64,000 bases of DNA from Neoconidiobolus thromboides FSU 785. Taxonomy: Eukaryota > Entomophthoromycota > Entomophthoromycetes > Entomophthorales > Neoconidiobolaceae. Location: the NCBI GenBank assembly GCA_025603075.1, contig MU626293.1:1-64000 (forward strand), in the 5' to 3' direction. Positions 12,391 through 24,995 of the stretch are shown piece by piece; positions within the stretch are counted from its first letter, which is position 1, and every line of letters starts with the position of its first letter. The notes beneath the pieces were generated by a model. It did not search any database. It was given only the letters and a program-made list of their open reading frames with translations, and was not told where the DNA came from. Position numbers and translations under genes: made by a program.

Positions 12391-14280
12391 ATGTTAAATA
12401 TATTATCTTTTGTCGACCCATGGGAGTCCTTCCCATTACTGTTTGGAGGGTTTATTGTTATCTTTTCTTTATTTTCTATGGTCATTAAAGAATGGTTATT
12501 TTTATCCGAAGCTTGTAAGTGAATTCTATAAACATCACTTTTTGTTAAATCTCAATTGTCAATTAGCCAGAAACTAATGTCTTTTATTTCAAATATAGTG
12601 GTTGCAACTCTATTTGGTATATTGATAGGTCCAGAAGGATTTGGCTTTGTAAATCCATTAGGTTGGGATAACATTGATAAAGTAACTTTAGAATTTGCTC
12701 GAGTTTGTATAGCTTTACAAGTATTTGCAGCTGGTGTCAATTTACCCAAAGCTTATTTAGTAAAAGAATGGAAATCGTTATTAGTTTTATTATTACCCGT
12801 TATGGGAGTTATGTGGGCTGTGACTGCTTTCGCTATCAAATTCTTACTTAATATAAATATTGTAAGAGTTTTTTTTTAATTTTTTTATAACTTTATATTA
12901 ACGTATATCTAGCTTGAAGCTCTTTTAATTGCTGCTTGTGTTACTCCAACTGATCCTGTATTAGCTAACTCCATTGTACGTGGTAGATTTGCTGAGAGCC
13001 ACGTACCATTACATGTACGTAATATTATCTCTGCCGAATCAGGCGCTAATGATGGACTTGGCTTCCCTTATTTATATTTCCCATTACTGATTTTACGCAG
13101 TGCTAACTTTGGCTCGGCTATGATGGAATGGTCCATAAGTATTTGGTTATATCAAATTGTACTATCAACCATAATTGGTGCAGTAATTGGTTATGCTGCT
13201 CTAAAAATATTATATTATTGTCAATCACGTGAATTAATTGATAAAGAATCCTTTTTGGTATTTGGATTTGCATTATCTTTATTTATTATGGGTTGTGTAG
13301 GTATTATTAAATCTGATGATTTATTAGCTTGTTTTATTGCAGGCAATGCTTTTACTTGGGATGATTGGTTCAGAATTGAAATTGAGAATACACATATGCA
13401 AGAAGTAGTGGATTTATTTTTTAACTTGTCCATCTTTATCTTTTTTGGAACTATTGTACCATGGGCAGCCTTTGGTACTATTGGAGTATATAAATTAATA
13501 GGAATTGCTGTTATTGTATTATTATTCCGTAGAGTACCAATTGTATTAGCCTTAAAACCATTTACACCTTCACTTAAAAACTATTCAGAAGCTTTTTTTG
13601 CTGGTTGGTTTGGGCCAATTGGTGTAGGCGCCATCTTTTATTCAATGGTAGCAAGAGAAGAGTTACATTTAATGGGTGAAAAATTTGCTTACATAAAAGA
13701 TATAGTATTTCCTGTATCTGCCTTTTTAATCTTATCAAGTGTAATAGTACATGGTATGACTGTACCATTATTTAAATTAAGCTCTTCTATTGATACCCGT
13801 ACCATTACTAATTTAGCATCAATTACTAATTTAGTCAACAGATTACCTATTATTAAACCAGGACAAACTGTTGTTATTGAAAGGAATGATGATTTAACGA
13901 CCGAAATCACTGTATCTCAAGTCAATACACCACAACATACCGTTGGTCATCATGAATATCCATTTGCAAGTAACAAAGTAGTTGATACATCTTATTCAAA
14001 CTATGCTTCAGTACAGGATCTCTTTGTAGAGGACTTACCCAGTAATTCTTTAAAACCTAATAGACCAATGTCAGTATCTTTGACATTAACACCCGATGGT
14101 AAGGTCATTGATAGACATGAAGATTATTTTGTTGATAGAGCGGCTGAAATTGCTAATAATTCAAGACCGAGATCTCGTATCTTAAATCGACCCAGTTCTC
14201 AATTAACTCATACTGATGATGAATTAAGAGAAGAACAACCTCTAAATTCCTCAAACAATCATAGCTATGGGGCTGCTTAA
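12391..14280 (+). CDS. NHA1: Na+(K+)/H+ antiporter, fungal Nha1/Sod2 type (CPA1)
   Basis: Three exons (12391-12514, 12599-12861, 12913-14280) give 584 residues. The first ATG yields MLNILSFVDPWESFPLLFGG and the splice joins FLSEA to LVATLFGILIGPEG, the expected first-to-second membrane segment boundary. Conserved family features are TPTDPVLAN (Asp at about 143), SAESGANDGLGFP (about 170-182) and SDDLLACFIAGNAFTWDDW, which in fungal antiporters lie in the ion-translocating core. About twelve membrane segments are followed by a hydrophilic tail (from about residue 440) with Ser/Thr and Asn, shorter than in baker's yeast. The protein exports alkali cations at the plasma membrane. Confidence 0.93.
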
Positions 14281-15510
14281 TTTACTTTTTTATTAAATTA
14301 TCTTTACATGCTTATAGATATTGGCTTTAACTTCTTAGACTATTTTAAGTCTATGATTTTATTTCTAATTTTAATACTTTATCAGTTTTATCAATTTCAT
14401 ATTGTATAAATCAACATGGGAATTTTGATGCCATTTTTTTTAAAACTCTTGAAGGGATTAAGATCCCTTAAGTGGTTTGTTAATAAAATCACTAAATAAA
14501 AAAAATCAAAATGCTAATGAAGATAAGAAGGATCATTCTAAAAAGGACCTCTTGCAGCTATCTTTACTAGCAAGTTTAGTAAGAAGGAATTGGAATCCTT
14601 TATGCCAAGGAATTTCCCACTTGATGAATTGTGGTAAAATGATAGGGCGCGAAGGACTGTCTGTGCTTAAACAATAGTTTGAAATAAGTCCTATATATGG
14701 CTCAATGAATAAAGAACCAAGAAGCAACTACAAGAAAGGACCAAAAGAGAAGAGGAAATTGCAGATACCTTAATTATAAAAGTATAAGTAAGGTAATGGA
14801 ACCATAAGATCACTAGAGCAATACAGATAAAAAACTATACTTCAAGCTGTCTTCAATACTATTATAAAATAAGTAATTAAGAGTTGCTTCAAATTTGAAG
14901 GCGTGAATCTTTAATGTAGTGAAGAAAGCGTTGTTAGCAAGACGCTATAGTAAAGAATAAAACTTCCTTTTAAAAAAACTTATAACTTAGTTGTATAAAA
15001 TAAAATAATCGTTGATCCTTTATAACAATAAACTTTAAAACTTAAACTATTCATGAAATATAAATAAAAGGTTAAATAAAGATTAATGTCTGACATTATA
15101 AAAGCCATTTTATTATTAATATTACTTTAATTGAACTAAATTTTGTTGAAATTGTTAAATTGTAAATGTTTTTTAAATACTTTAAAATCGAACATTATTT
15201 GAAAAATATCTAAGCAATTTTAATATGAAATTTTGGTTACTTTTAAGATAATTTTAGGTTAATTTAGCCCAAGTTATTATTCAGAAAAACAGTTAAGAAT
15301 ATTTTCAATGAATTTGAAAGCATTTCAGAGTCTATTTCTTACAATATAGGAACAGTACAATACTGGACTTGTTGTTTTATAGTAGATCACAACACCAAAG
15401 TAGTAATTATCATATGTTGGTTATGAATTTTCACATATTTACTAATACTTTTGAACACCTTCAATAAAACTATAATGCGCCTTAATATATAGTTTAAAAT
15501 AAAATCTATA

Positions 15511-15618
15511 TATATGGGGATGTATTTTTGTATTTGAGAATTTTACTAACAATTCTTCTACCCAAATAACGCTTAAAGATGGAAAAAATAATGAAGCCAA
15601 AAAAAACATCCCCATATA
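15511..15618 (+). mobile_element. miniature inverted-repeat element, copy 3 (well preserved)
   Basis: 108 bases with perfect terminal inverted repeats TATATGGGGATGT and ACATCCCCATATA. A good reference copy for the family; forms an inverted pair with copy 4. Confidence 0.9.
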
Positions 15619-15786
15619 TTAAATGAAATTTATATTTGCCATTACCCAAATCATTATAAGAAAAATAGAAGAACGTTCAAGCAAGTTCAATATAGAATTC
15701 ATCAATTAAAATCTTCCCCAATGACTTTTTTAATCATACTATTTTTACTTGGATTTTAGTTAAATTTCCTATCACCTAATCAATCA

Positions 15787-15892
15787 TATGGGGGAATGTT
15801 TTTTTGGTTTCATTGCTTTTTCCACTTTTCAAGCACTATTTGAGCGGAAAAATTGTTAATAAAATCCTTAAACACAAAAATACATCCCCATA
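15787..15892 (-). mobile_element. miniature inverted-repeat element, copy 4
   Basis: Starts TATGGGGGAATGT and ends ACATCCCCATA, with the core AGCACTATTTGAGCGGAAAAA. It lies about 140 bases before the POT1 pseudogene. Confidence 0.88.
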
Positions 15893-16030
15893 GCATTATA
15901 ATATTTTGAAAATTTTGAATTTAACTTGATTAATACTTTGAATTATATTCTAAACAAGAAACAAGGATTATGAATGAAACTAATATAAAAGAAATTGAGC
16001 TTCTGAAATTTTTATTAAACTTTAACAACG

Positions 16031-17628
16031 ATGTCTGAGAAATGAGCCATATCAGTGCTGAGCTCGCTGAAAGAGAATTATAACTATTGAAACAAGAGCG
16101 TATTATCAATGCCGAATTAGATGCTAAGCTCTTAGCCAATCATGGTAAATTTCCAAAAGCTGTCTATTTCATCGTACCAAATGAGTTATGTGAACGTTTC
16201 TGTTATTATGGTATCAAAAATTTATCAAACAAATATTTACAAAGTGTCTATGGTTATGAACCTTCTTATGCTAAAGCTCAAGCCTCCATTACTCAATGCT
16301 TTGGTATATATTTTCCCTCTTGTTGGTGCTGCTATTTCTGATTCTTTCTTAGGAAAACATCATACTATTGTTTATATGTCCTTGCTTTATTTAGCAAGAA
16401 ATCTATTAATGAACTTGTTGGTAAACATGGTGCATTACCATATTGGTCCTATATTGTACCTGCTATATTTATGGCTATTGGTTCAGGTGGTATCAAACCA
16501 TGTGTATCTTCTCATGGTGGTGATCAATTTTTACCAACTCAAACAGTTCTACTCGATAAATTCTTTGGTCTTTTCTACGTTGCTATTAATGTTGGTGCTT
16601 TAGTTGCTCAATATCTTACACCTTACTTGAAACAATATGTTGAGTGCTTTGGTTCAAAGTGTTATTTCCTTGCATTTGGTATCCCAACCATTGCTTTTGC
16701 TATTGCCTTAGCATTATTTATTTTTGGTTTCCGTTATTATCGTGTTGTTCCACCAACAGGTAGATTCATGCCTTGGGTTGCCCTCAAAACTGCAGTAACT
16801 GCAGGAAGACGTTATTCCGCTGCATCTGTTGAAGAAAGAAGAGCTAAAGGTCATTGGTTAAATTTCTCAGCCGATCTTTATGGTGCTGAAATGGTCGAAG
16901 AAACTAGATTATTTGGAAAAGTAGCTGCTATGCTTTTACCTATCTCTTTCTTCTGGCTATTATACGATCAAAACAGTTCTGAATGGCAAAACAACTATGA
17001 TATGATGGACCATAACTTCTTAGGATTCATTCCATTACCAACTGAAGCTTCTTCAAATGTCAACTCCATCTTAATTATTCTCTTTGTACCTTTCTTATCC
17101 TTCTTTGTCTATCCATTCTTAGAGAAGAGAGGAATTAGAACGCCACTTTTAACTCGTATGATTTGGGGTTGGTTTATCATGATCCTTACCTATGTACTAT
17201 CTACATGTCTTCAATATTATGTCGAAGCTAATGCTGGACTCAAAGATATTCAAGATGGTGAGTGGAAGCCATGTAAACAATGTGTAAATGGTACCATCCA
17301 ACTTCCTCAATACATTCTTTTATCATTAGATGAAGCTATGATGTCACCAATTGGTCTTCAATTCGCTTATACACAAGTAGGTAGACAAATGAAGTCTTCT
17401 TCATCTTCTATTTTCTTACTTACTTCAGCTATTGGTAATTATTTTGTACTTGGTCTTGAAATTGGTATGGGAGAGATGAAAGGTACCAATAAGATGTGGG
17501 TTTACATTGCCATCTCTACTTTCTTCTTTGCTATTTTTGTAGTCATGGCTAAATTCTGGTATGTATCAAAAGAAGAAGAAGAAGCTGCTAGAGAAGCTCA
17601 AGAAGGGAATCAAGTTTTAAAGAACTAA
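16031..17628 (+). pseudogene. broken inverted copy of peptide transporter POT1
   Basis: The sequence follows POT1 from its ATG to its stop but is disabled in the first quarter: one base is lost after codon 4, giving an immediate TGA; a CAG-equivalent codon has become TAA near 16081; about one base is gained near 16285; and 19 bases are lost near 16405. The last two events together restore the frame. From 16471 the remaining 385 codons are open and nearly identical to POT1, including FYVAINVGALVAQYL, though ExxERF lies upstream of the frameshifts. Changes such as LGEAMM to LDEAMM hit a normally conserved glycine. Around residue 390 of the parent most differences change amino acids, as expected without selection. 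A short internal start could in theory express the C-terminal two thirds, which I consider unlikely to be functional. Confidence 0.9.
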
Positions 17629-17731
17629 AAATTTAACCTTTCATCAATTTCATTTTAAATCCATCTTGTTTTGATATCAGAGATAATTCTTTTTAATAAT
17701 AAAAATTATGTTTGTAAATATTGGTTTTTAT
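16031..17731 (+). repeat. arm 2 of the inverted POT1 duplication
   Basis: Partner of 2121-3839. Similarity continues about 100 bases past the stop codon (shared TTTGATATCAGAGATAATTC) and ends after TTGGTTTTTAT. Confidence 0.85.
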
Positions 17732-19938
17732 CGAACTTTGTATCATTCAATCAAATGGACTACAATCCTACTATACCGAAAATACTAAACACTGCTTTTT
17801 CCTTACATTTATGATAGTAAACTTCTGGTTTAAATTTTAAAAGTTTAATAAACGGGGATGTTTTTTTTGGTTTCATTGCTTTTTCCATTTTTTAAGTGTT
17901 ACTTAAGCAGAACGATTGTTAGTAAAATTCTTAAACAGAAAAATACATCCTCATATATTGTCATATTAAAAATTAGATAATGTAGATTTGAAAATATAAC
18001 CCAGTATGTGATATGAACTATTTGACCAATGACTAACAGTTATTGAGAAAATTATTAGCGTTTGGGCAAATGATTCGTGTCCTCACTTCTAATCCACAAA
18101 TTCAAATATACAGTAATACTAGTTTTAAATAAAATATTTTTATTTTTATTTTTATTTCTACTAGTTTTACTAGTTTTACTTGACAAATTTAAATGCAGTA
18201 CTTTAATTATTATACAAACTTCTAATAACTTAAAATGGTAAAAAATTAAAGTTTAGATGTAAACTAATATGCATAAAAATATAGATACTTTCAATATAAT
18301 TAATTTTATTAAAGTATCTTAGGTTTTTAGAAATAATAAGAATTTAAAAATCAATTATTAGAAAAGTCATCAATTACTGTTATATTTGAAAACTCATAAT
18401 TAAAATTCTTTTAAAAAGAAGTTAACTGTTTTAATATGCCTCCTTTTTTTTAGCTAACTAGATAAAGTTAAATAATGAAAATAGTTTTCATTAAACTTAT
18501 TTTAATTAAGTACTAAAAATAAATAAACAACAATTTTATAAATGATAAAAATAAATAAAGAAAAACATGCTATTATTTTAAATATAATTTAAACAAAATT
18601 TCATACTTTTTAAATAATTTATTTTAGAACTCAAATATTTCTAAATATATTATTGCTATTTTTTAAATAACTGAAGTTTCCATATTAGAGTGAAGAGTAT
18701 TGATTGACGATTATATTTTAGCCATTTCAAGTAATCGATTAAATCAAATCAAATTATCATATTAAGTCATTTTGCCCTAAACAAAGTTAATATTCTATTG
18801 TATTATTCTATTGTATTATTTTTTATTCAAATATAATATTTTATAAATAGAATAGAATATTTTTTGGTCTATTAAAAAAATATTTTAAAATAAAATTTGT
18901 AACATTGAGTTTGTTATTCAAATTAAATACTTTCATTAGCCATTTATAGACCTACAAAATCATTTATCATAAATTAATTATGAATAATCGAAAAAACGCT
19001 CCTTTATTTTTAATTATAAAAACAATTTGTGTATAATAAGATAGATAAAAAGAGATAAAGTAGCGTGTAAAGTTATTATTAAAAACTAATAAGTTTAATG
19101 TAAAATAAAAAAAATCCACTGAGTCTAAGACAATAAAAGATAAAATACTATATCTATTAGGTTCTAAACATTTCAACTGATCATTTTGTTATTTATTGTT
19201 TCCCCAAAATAGCAAGTGTAATTAATTCAAGAGAAGCTAAATAATGAAATGTTCCTAATTAAAAATTAATTGTTATAATTGTTATGTTAGCCAATATAGT
19301 TTAAATATCGATAAATTTAAACTACAATATACCTGATAAACAAATACTAACTATAATATTATAAATTTGAGTTTATAATATAATATTATTCTAGTTTTAA
19401 TACAAATATAAATTTTGGGTTACTAAATGCAGTTAGTTCTAGGGATTTAATAGGGAGAACTTATTTTATTTTCTCTAAAGTCCAATGAGATAATAATGTC
19501 ATCTATTTTTTTGAATCAATTTGTTTAAAAACCTGTTCCAAACTTCCTTTGAGCCAATCAATAACAAGTTATATGGGCTATTATTTGACCGAAGGTCAAT
19601 CTCACCCTTGAGTTAACCAAATTCTTTTGTAGGATTTAAGTGGCTTGGATTTATTTAGAAGGGGGGTAAGGAGGAATAGCAGAAAATAAACTAATGAAAA
19701 ATAAAATTTAATGCTTGCTTTTTTTCTAATTTTTTTTAGAAGATCTTTAAATAATCTATAAGTCAATTCTTATTATTCTTTTTAAATAAGCAAAACTTTA
19801 TTTGTTATCAACTTCCTTTTTTTACTTGATTTCATCCTTTTCTTATTCCTTTATCCATTTCGATATCGTATTGATACTTCGCTGGTTCTAATATTAACTA
19901 ATTTCTGTTAAACTCTATTCTTTGTTTAATTTTAAAAC
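17732..19938. other. intergenic region
   Basis: Holds one miniature element (17849) and short tandem runs near 18130-18180 (TTTTTA and ACTAGTTTT units). The rest, including the 1.9 kb before the G-alpha start, is AT-rich with no recognisable gene. Confidence 0.6.
17849..17957 (-). mobile_element. miniature inverted-repeat element, copy 5
   Basis: Left end ACGGGGATGT, right end ACATCCTCATATA, core TTTTTCCATTTTTTAAGTG. It sits about 120 bases after the end of the POT1 duplication arm. Confidence 0.85.
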
Positions 19939-21209
19939 ATGGGTTGCACTTCAAGTAAAGTAGAAGATCCTAATGATCACATTAACGCTCAAATTGAACA
20001 ACAATTGAGAGAAGAAAAGTTACAACCTCAAGATATTAAGATATTATTGTTAGGTAAGTTATATTTTGAGTATTTTTATAAATAATATCTTATTCGTGTA
20101 TTCTTATTAAACTTTTTACTTAGGTGCTGGTGAATCTGGTAAGAGTACTATAGTAAAACAAATGAAACTTCTCCATGGAGGAGGTTTCTCTTCGGAAGAA
20201 TTTGAAAGATACAGAGAAGTTATTTTTTCCAATGTATACTCAAGCATGGAATCTATATTATATGGATTAAATCAACTCAACCTTTCATTTGATAATCCAA
20301 AGAATGAAGATAATGCTCGTCTTATAAAAAAGGCTAGTTACTTTGACTCTGATGCAATGTCAGAGGATAAGGTTAATGCTTTTAAAGCTTTATGGGCTGA
20401 CTCTGGTGTTCAAGAAGCCATGAAGCTCTCTAATCAATTCCAAGTGATTGATTCAGCTCCATAGTAAGCTTAAACTTTTGTGTTCAATTCAATCAACTCA
20501 CCTTTATTTAGTTACTTTGAGAATATAGATCGTATAGCACAAGCTAACTATGTTCCAACTGAACAAGATATTTTACGCAGTCGTATTAAAACTACTGGTA
20601 TCACTGAAACTACGTTTAAAATAGACGATGTTAACTTCCGTATGATGGATGTTGGTGGTCAACGTTCTGAACGTAAAAAATGGATTCATTGTTTTGAAGG
20701 TGTAACTGCAGTATTATACCTTATTGCTATTTCTGAATACGATCAGACTCTTATTGAAGATGAGACAGTGGTATGTTAATTGTTTTAAAGAATATGGTTC
20801 AAAAACTAAATTATTTTATAGAACCGTGTACATGAAGCTCTTTCTCTATTTGATTCTGTATGTAATTCCAAATGGTTCCAAAAAACGTCAGTCATTTTGT
20901 TCCTCAACAAAACTGATATTTTCCGTGAAAAAATTAGATCTTCACCAATCTCTAACTATTTCCCTGATTACTCTGGTAAGTTATTAGCTCTTTCAACATT
21001 TTGTTTATTAAATTTTTAAAGGTGGTGATGATTTTGACCAAGGAGCCAACTATTTCCGTCAACGTTTTGAGTCACTAAATAAACACAGTTCCAAACATGT
21101 TTATACCCATTTAACATGTGCTACTGATACCAATAATATTCGATTTGTAATGGCAGCAGTAAAAGATATTCTTATGCAAAGTAATTTACGTAACGTTGGA
21201 TTACTTTAA
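19939..21209 (+). CDS. heterotrimeric G-protein alpha subunit
   Basis: Five exons (19939-20053, 20124-20463, 20512-20770, 20822-20975, 21022-21209) join to 351 residues. MGCTSSK at the N terminus is a myristoylation signal with Cys3 for palmitoylation, placing it at the inner plasma membrane. All GTPase boxes are present: GAGESGKS (39-46), the switch I arginine and [17 protein letters not shown] with the catalytic glutamine, LFLNKTD and TCATDT. The C terminus is NLRNVGLL, which contacts the receptor and lacks the cysteine four residues from the end that is ADP-ribosylated by pertussis toxin in Gi proteins. It should relay signals from seven-helix receptors to adenylate cyclase or a MAP kinase path. 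Which of the fungal alpha classes it belongs to I cannot decide. Confidence 0.96.
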
Positions 21210-21549
21210 GCAAAACTATTTAATCCAATACTTTCTCCACTTTTTATATTAAAAAGCCGCGTAAGGACACTAATATCGATTTAATCCCTTTCTTTTAATA
21301 TAAGTTCTCATTTCGATTTCTTTTAATTTTTGAGACTTTTTATTTTTTTCAATTTGCTCCACCGTTGGGTTATCCTTGCTTAATAATTTTTCTTTGTCAT
21401 TATTGCCTCTTATCTTTTAATCAAATAAACCCAAACTCTTTATATATTACTAGTATTTTTTGTATTGTTATATTTACTTTAGAGTATTCAAAATTAGTAT
21501 TTATAAAATTATAAGAACTGTAATAGCGAAAGCAAACTATTATTCACCA

Positions 21550-21659
21550 AGGATAGGAAGATGTTTTTTTAGTTTTATCACTTTTTCCACTTTTTAAGCG
21601 CTATTTGACAGGAAAGATTGTTAGTAAAATTCTTGAACAAAAAAACATATCCCCATGTA
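21550..21659 (-). mobile_element. miniature inverted-repeat element, copy 6
   Basis: Left end eroded (GGATAGGAAGATGT), core TTTTTCCACTTTTTAAGCGC, right end ATATCCCCATGTA. Confidence 0.82.
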
Positions 21660-22978
21660 CTCCTTTTCTATGGTATTTAGATACTTGTTTTTACACAATA
21701 CTCGAAATACAATATCGTAAAAAATAGAAACAAAATTAAATGAAGAATACCAATTGATTGGATCAAAGCAAAACAAGGAACAATTACTTTTAAAGGGAGA
21801 AAAAAAATAACGCTAAAAAACCAAGAATTTTTAATAAAAAAGTAAGAATAAAGAGCCATAATCTAATATTTAAAAAAAATTAGAATCCTCTTTTCTATTC
21901 ACCATCCCACTTGTATTTGGGTATATTACTCATATGTTAATAAAATATTGGGTGGAGCTTAAGTATTTTATGTCCTTAAAAAACCTTAAATATAACTTTC
22001 AAAAATAGCTTTTCGTTCCGCTAAATATAGTGATAGATTCGTCACTTTATGCTATTAGCATAAATTGTTTGGCATAATATTGAATTTAACCCGAGGTTTT
22101 TGTGATTTGAATTTATCATTACCAAACTCACTTTTAAAATTGATTCCATTCTATTTTCATGATTTCAATATGAATTAAAATTTAATATGAATATTATTTA
22201 TTAATTTATGACTAAAAATTATGTACTTTTTAAAAAATTAATAAAAGCTTCTATCCTTATATTCCATTTATTAGTTTAAATATTAGAGAATATTAGATAA
22301 TTTTATTAAAGCATAACGATGATCTTGAACATTGCATCTGTTTGCTAATTAAATTTATTAATATAGACAGGTAATTTCATACTGGGGTTTTTATGCAGGT
22401 TTAATAGGGTTAGCTATTCTAACACGGAACCATGAATATATTTTATTAGAATAAAATAGCCAAAATAAAATAAAAAGGTAATTATTAAAATTATATGTAA
22501 GCATCTTATTTCTATAAAATGAATTTACATGATTCCAGATCAAAATGACTACTTCCCACTAAAGCTTGTCTAAAAACTTTAGCATAAAGTTACTTAACTA
22601 TATAAATAACTGTTTGAGTTTGAATGTGTGCTAGTTAGTGATAACTTTTATAACCAGTAATTTGAATTTAATATACTGATTCAAAGCTTGATCCTTAATT
22701 TTTGTTCTGAAATAAACACTTAGCTATTATGCATTCAAATATCAACAGCTCCCAAGTTGTTGGTAGTAAGCAAACTATCGTAATAATTATCTACCCAAGA
22801 TCATAGAAGCAAAAAGACGGGCATATTTTCATGTCTCTCAAAAACCAAGATTAAATTTTTTTATTAATTTGTTTCTATTTTATTTGTATTTTGTTTAAAA
22901 TAAAAAATAAATTGCATAGAATCTAATGACAATAATCCTAATTTATGAACTTTGTTATAATTCCATTATTTGAAGTAA

Positions 22979-23085
22979 TATATGGGGACGTACTTTTTTG
23001 TTAAGAATTTCGCTAATAAAGTTTCCACTCAAATAGTGCTCAAAAAGTGGGAAAAGCAATGAGACCAGAAAAAACATTCTCATAT
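22979..23085 (+). mobile_element. miniature inverted-repeat element, copy 7
   Basis: Left end TATATGGGGACGTA, core TTTCCACTCAAATAGTGCT, right end ACATTCTCATAT. Confidence 0.85.
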
Positions 23086-23374
23086 TGATTTTAATAAAAG
23101 ACATTTAAACTAAAAGTATAAAACTCGTTCTAAAAGTTCAAAATACTGTAAAAACCCTTTTATCATAAAAGAATTTTATTTGAATTTACTAAATACTACT
23201 TTTATATTAATATAAGATTTAAAAAATAATTTATAATATTAGCAATAAGTTAATAAATAACTAAAACAGTAAGTAATAATAGAAAAAACTTTGAATAAAA
23301 TAGGAACAATAATGAAATAAAAGGCTTTTATCTTAGTTCATTGTATATGTTAATATTATTTTTAAGATATGAGG

Positions 23375-23478
23375 ATATGGGGATGTTTTTTTAGCTTCAT
23401 TACTTTTTCCATCTTTTAAGCACTATCTGAACGGAAAAATTGTTAGTAAAATTCTTAAATACAAAAACACATCCCCAC
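23375..23478 (-). mobile_element. miniature inverted-repeat element, copy 8
   Basis: Left end TATGGGGATGT, core TTTTTCCATCTTTTAAGCAC, right end ACATCCCCACA. Inverted pair with copy 7. Confidence 0.87.
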
Positions 23479-23886
23479 AATAGTTTATTTTATTTTATTA
23501 GCAATAATAATATCAATTTAAGGCTTTGATTTTGTAGTTAATTTTTAATGAAGTCTTCAAAATATCAAATAATTTTATATTAATAAAAATATATATTTAC
23601 TTAATATGCTTTAACTTAGGATAGTAATAATAAACATTAAAAATTGTACAAAATAACTATAATAATATATCTAATTTTATTTTTAATATTTAGTATTTTT
23701 ATTAAGATTTGTTTAACATAGTTTGACTCTAATCTAATAGATAGCATTTGATTCAACTTTTAATGGTATATATTAGTTTATCTAATACTAGGTGACATCA
23801 TTAAAAAAAATTCGAATAACCTCCCATATTAATAACAAATAAACTTATAAAAAAACAGTAATAATCCTCAAGTCAAAATTTATTCC

Positions 23887-24742
23887 TTATTTCAACTCCT
23901 CAATCTTCTTCACTGCCCAATCGACGGAAGGTTGAGGACCAACTTGGACCTTAGAATATAACTGTTTTCCACCTTTTTTTAGAACAAAACAAGATCTCAC
24001 TGCACCCTTTGTATCTCCTTTAAAAGCACCAAGAAATTTAATTAACTCACTTTTGGGATCACTTAACAATGGATAATTTAAGTTATATTTACTATGAAAT
24101 TTTAAGTTGGCACTCACAGGATCTTTACTTAATCCAAATACTTTAATATCATTATTGGTAAACTCAGTTAACTTTTCGTTAAAAAATTGAACTTGTTTAG
24201 TACCTAAGAAGGTAAAAGATTATTATTAGCTTTGACTATAAGCAAAAAAATAAACTTACATCCAGGTGTACTTGCTTTTGGATAAGTAAAAATAACAATG
24301 GTATTATCTTTTACTAAAGATTCTAAATTAACTTCTTCATTAGCTTGATTATGTAATACAATTTCTGGTAATGTAATTGATTTAAAGTCCTAAATATAAA
24401 TATAAAAAACTATTTTATAACCAGTTTCTTTTATCTTACTGTTTCCTTTATATTTTCTATTTCCTTTGTAACCCTTGTTTTATCTTTTACTTGTTCCAAT
24501 TTTTCTTCTATTTCCTTATCTTTAACCACTTTATCTTCTTTCTTTTCTTCTTCTTTTTCTTCTTGCCCTTTTATTTCCTGATCCTTTATTGGCTTCTTCT
24601 CACCTTCTTTATCTTCTTTTCCATCTCCTTTGACTTTCTTTTGTTTATTTTCATCCAAATTGGGTTTAGATCTTGTCTTTACTGCTACTGTAGCTTTAAT
24701 AGCTTCTCTTGCTTGTTGACTAGCTTTACGTTGACTAACCAT
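23887..24742 (-). CDS. DOT5: BCP/PrxQ-type peroxiredoxin, Dot5-like, with charged N-terminal tail
   Basis: Three exons (24742-24440, 24389-24260, 24203-23887) give 249 residues. Residues 1-100 are almost entirely Lys/Glu/Asp-rich low complexity, like the tails of nuclear proteins. The rest is a thioredoxin-fold thiol peroxidase: LPEIVLHNQANEEVNLESL, IVIFTYPKASTPGC with the peroxidatic Cys at about 145, then FGLSKDPVSANLKFHSKY, LLSDPKSELIKFLGA and the end VDWAVKKIEELK. Yeast Dot5, the nuclear member, has a resolving Cys five residues after the peroxidatic one; here that position is Gln (CTKQVQ), so a 1-Cys or atypical mechanism is inferred. It reduces hydroperoxides. Its start is 253 bases from the divergent MATE start. 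Confidence 0.85.
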
Positions 24743-24995
24743 AAGAAGATTGAATAAGAATTATAAATTATTGAAAATAATCAAATAAAATTATATAAAG
24801 CGTAAATTTAAAATCTATGCTATTCCTTACAATTATAATTCTTGAACTCAGCTGATTTGGATAATAATTAATGATAAGCCCGGGTGACTATAAATTAAAC
24901 TCTAAGAAATAAACACAAATAGTTTATCTCTCTTCTTTTTTTTAAAAAAAAGTTTAATTGATTGCAAATTTATTATTTTTGTTTTTAAAAAGAAG
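24743..24995. promoter_or_regulatory. divergent promoter region, peroxiredoxin and MATE
   Basis: A 253-base space serving two outward genes. It contains TCAGCTGA at 24848-24855 and a T-tract/A-tract near the MATE start. A shared detoxification response is inferred from gene content only. Confidence 0.5.
24848..24855. promoter_or_regulatory. TCAGCTGA palindrome between peroxiredoxin and MATE
   Basis: Same octamer as at 4433, 51001, 51576 and 51654; 106 bases upstream of the peroxiredoxin start and 141 upstream of the MATE start. Confidence 0.4.

Larger units (their letters stand above)
14281..16030. other. intergenic region with relic and element copies
   Basis: No intact gene. At about 14480-14800 a G+C-richer patch carries coding-like broken frames (one reads SKKELESFMPRNFPLDELW before a stop). 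Two miniature elements in inverted orientation follow at 15511 and 15787, then the start of the POT1 pseudogene. Confidence 0.55.
21210..23886. other. intergenic region with three element copies
   Basis: Between the G-alpha and peroxiredoxin genes. It contains miniature elements at 21550, 22979 and 23375 (the last two an inverted pair). No gene seen; frames are short and stop-rich. Confidence 0.6.

Noticed and set aside
12556-12598. Start of the antiporter at an ATG-like codon inside 12556-12598
   Set aside because: Those bases are the end of intron 1; the upstream exon at 12391-12514 restores the conserved FLSEALVATLFG sequence.
16471-17628. A separate 385-residue transporter gene
   Set aside because: It is the open remainder of the broken POT1 copy; it lacks the first four membrane segments and the ExxERF motif, so it should not work as a transporter.
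24491-24757. 88-codon plus-strand frame rich in Phe and Leu
   Set aside because: Antisense shadow of the Lys/Glu-rich N-terminal exon of the peroxiredoxin gene.
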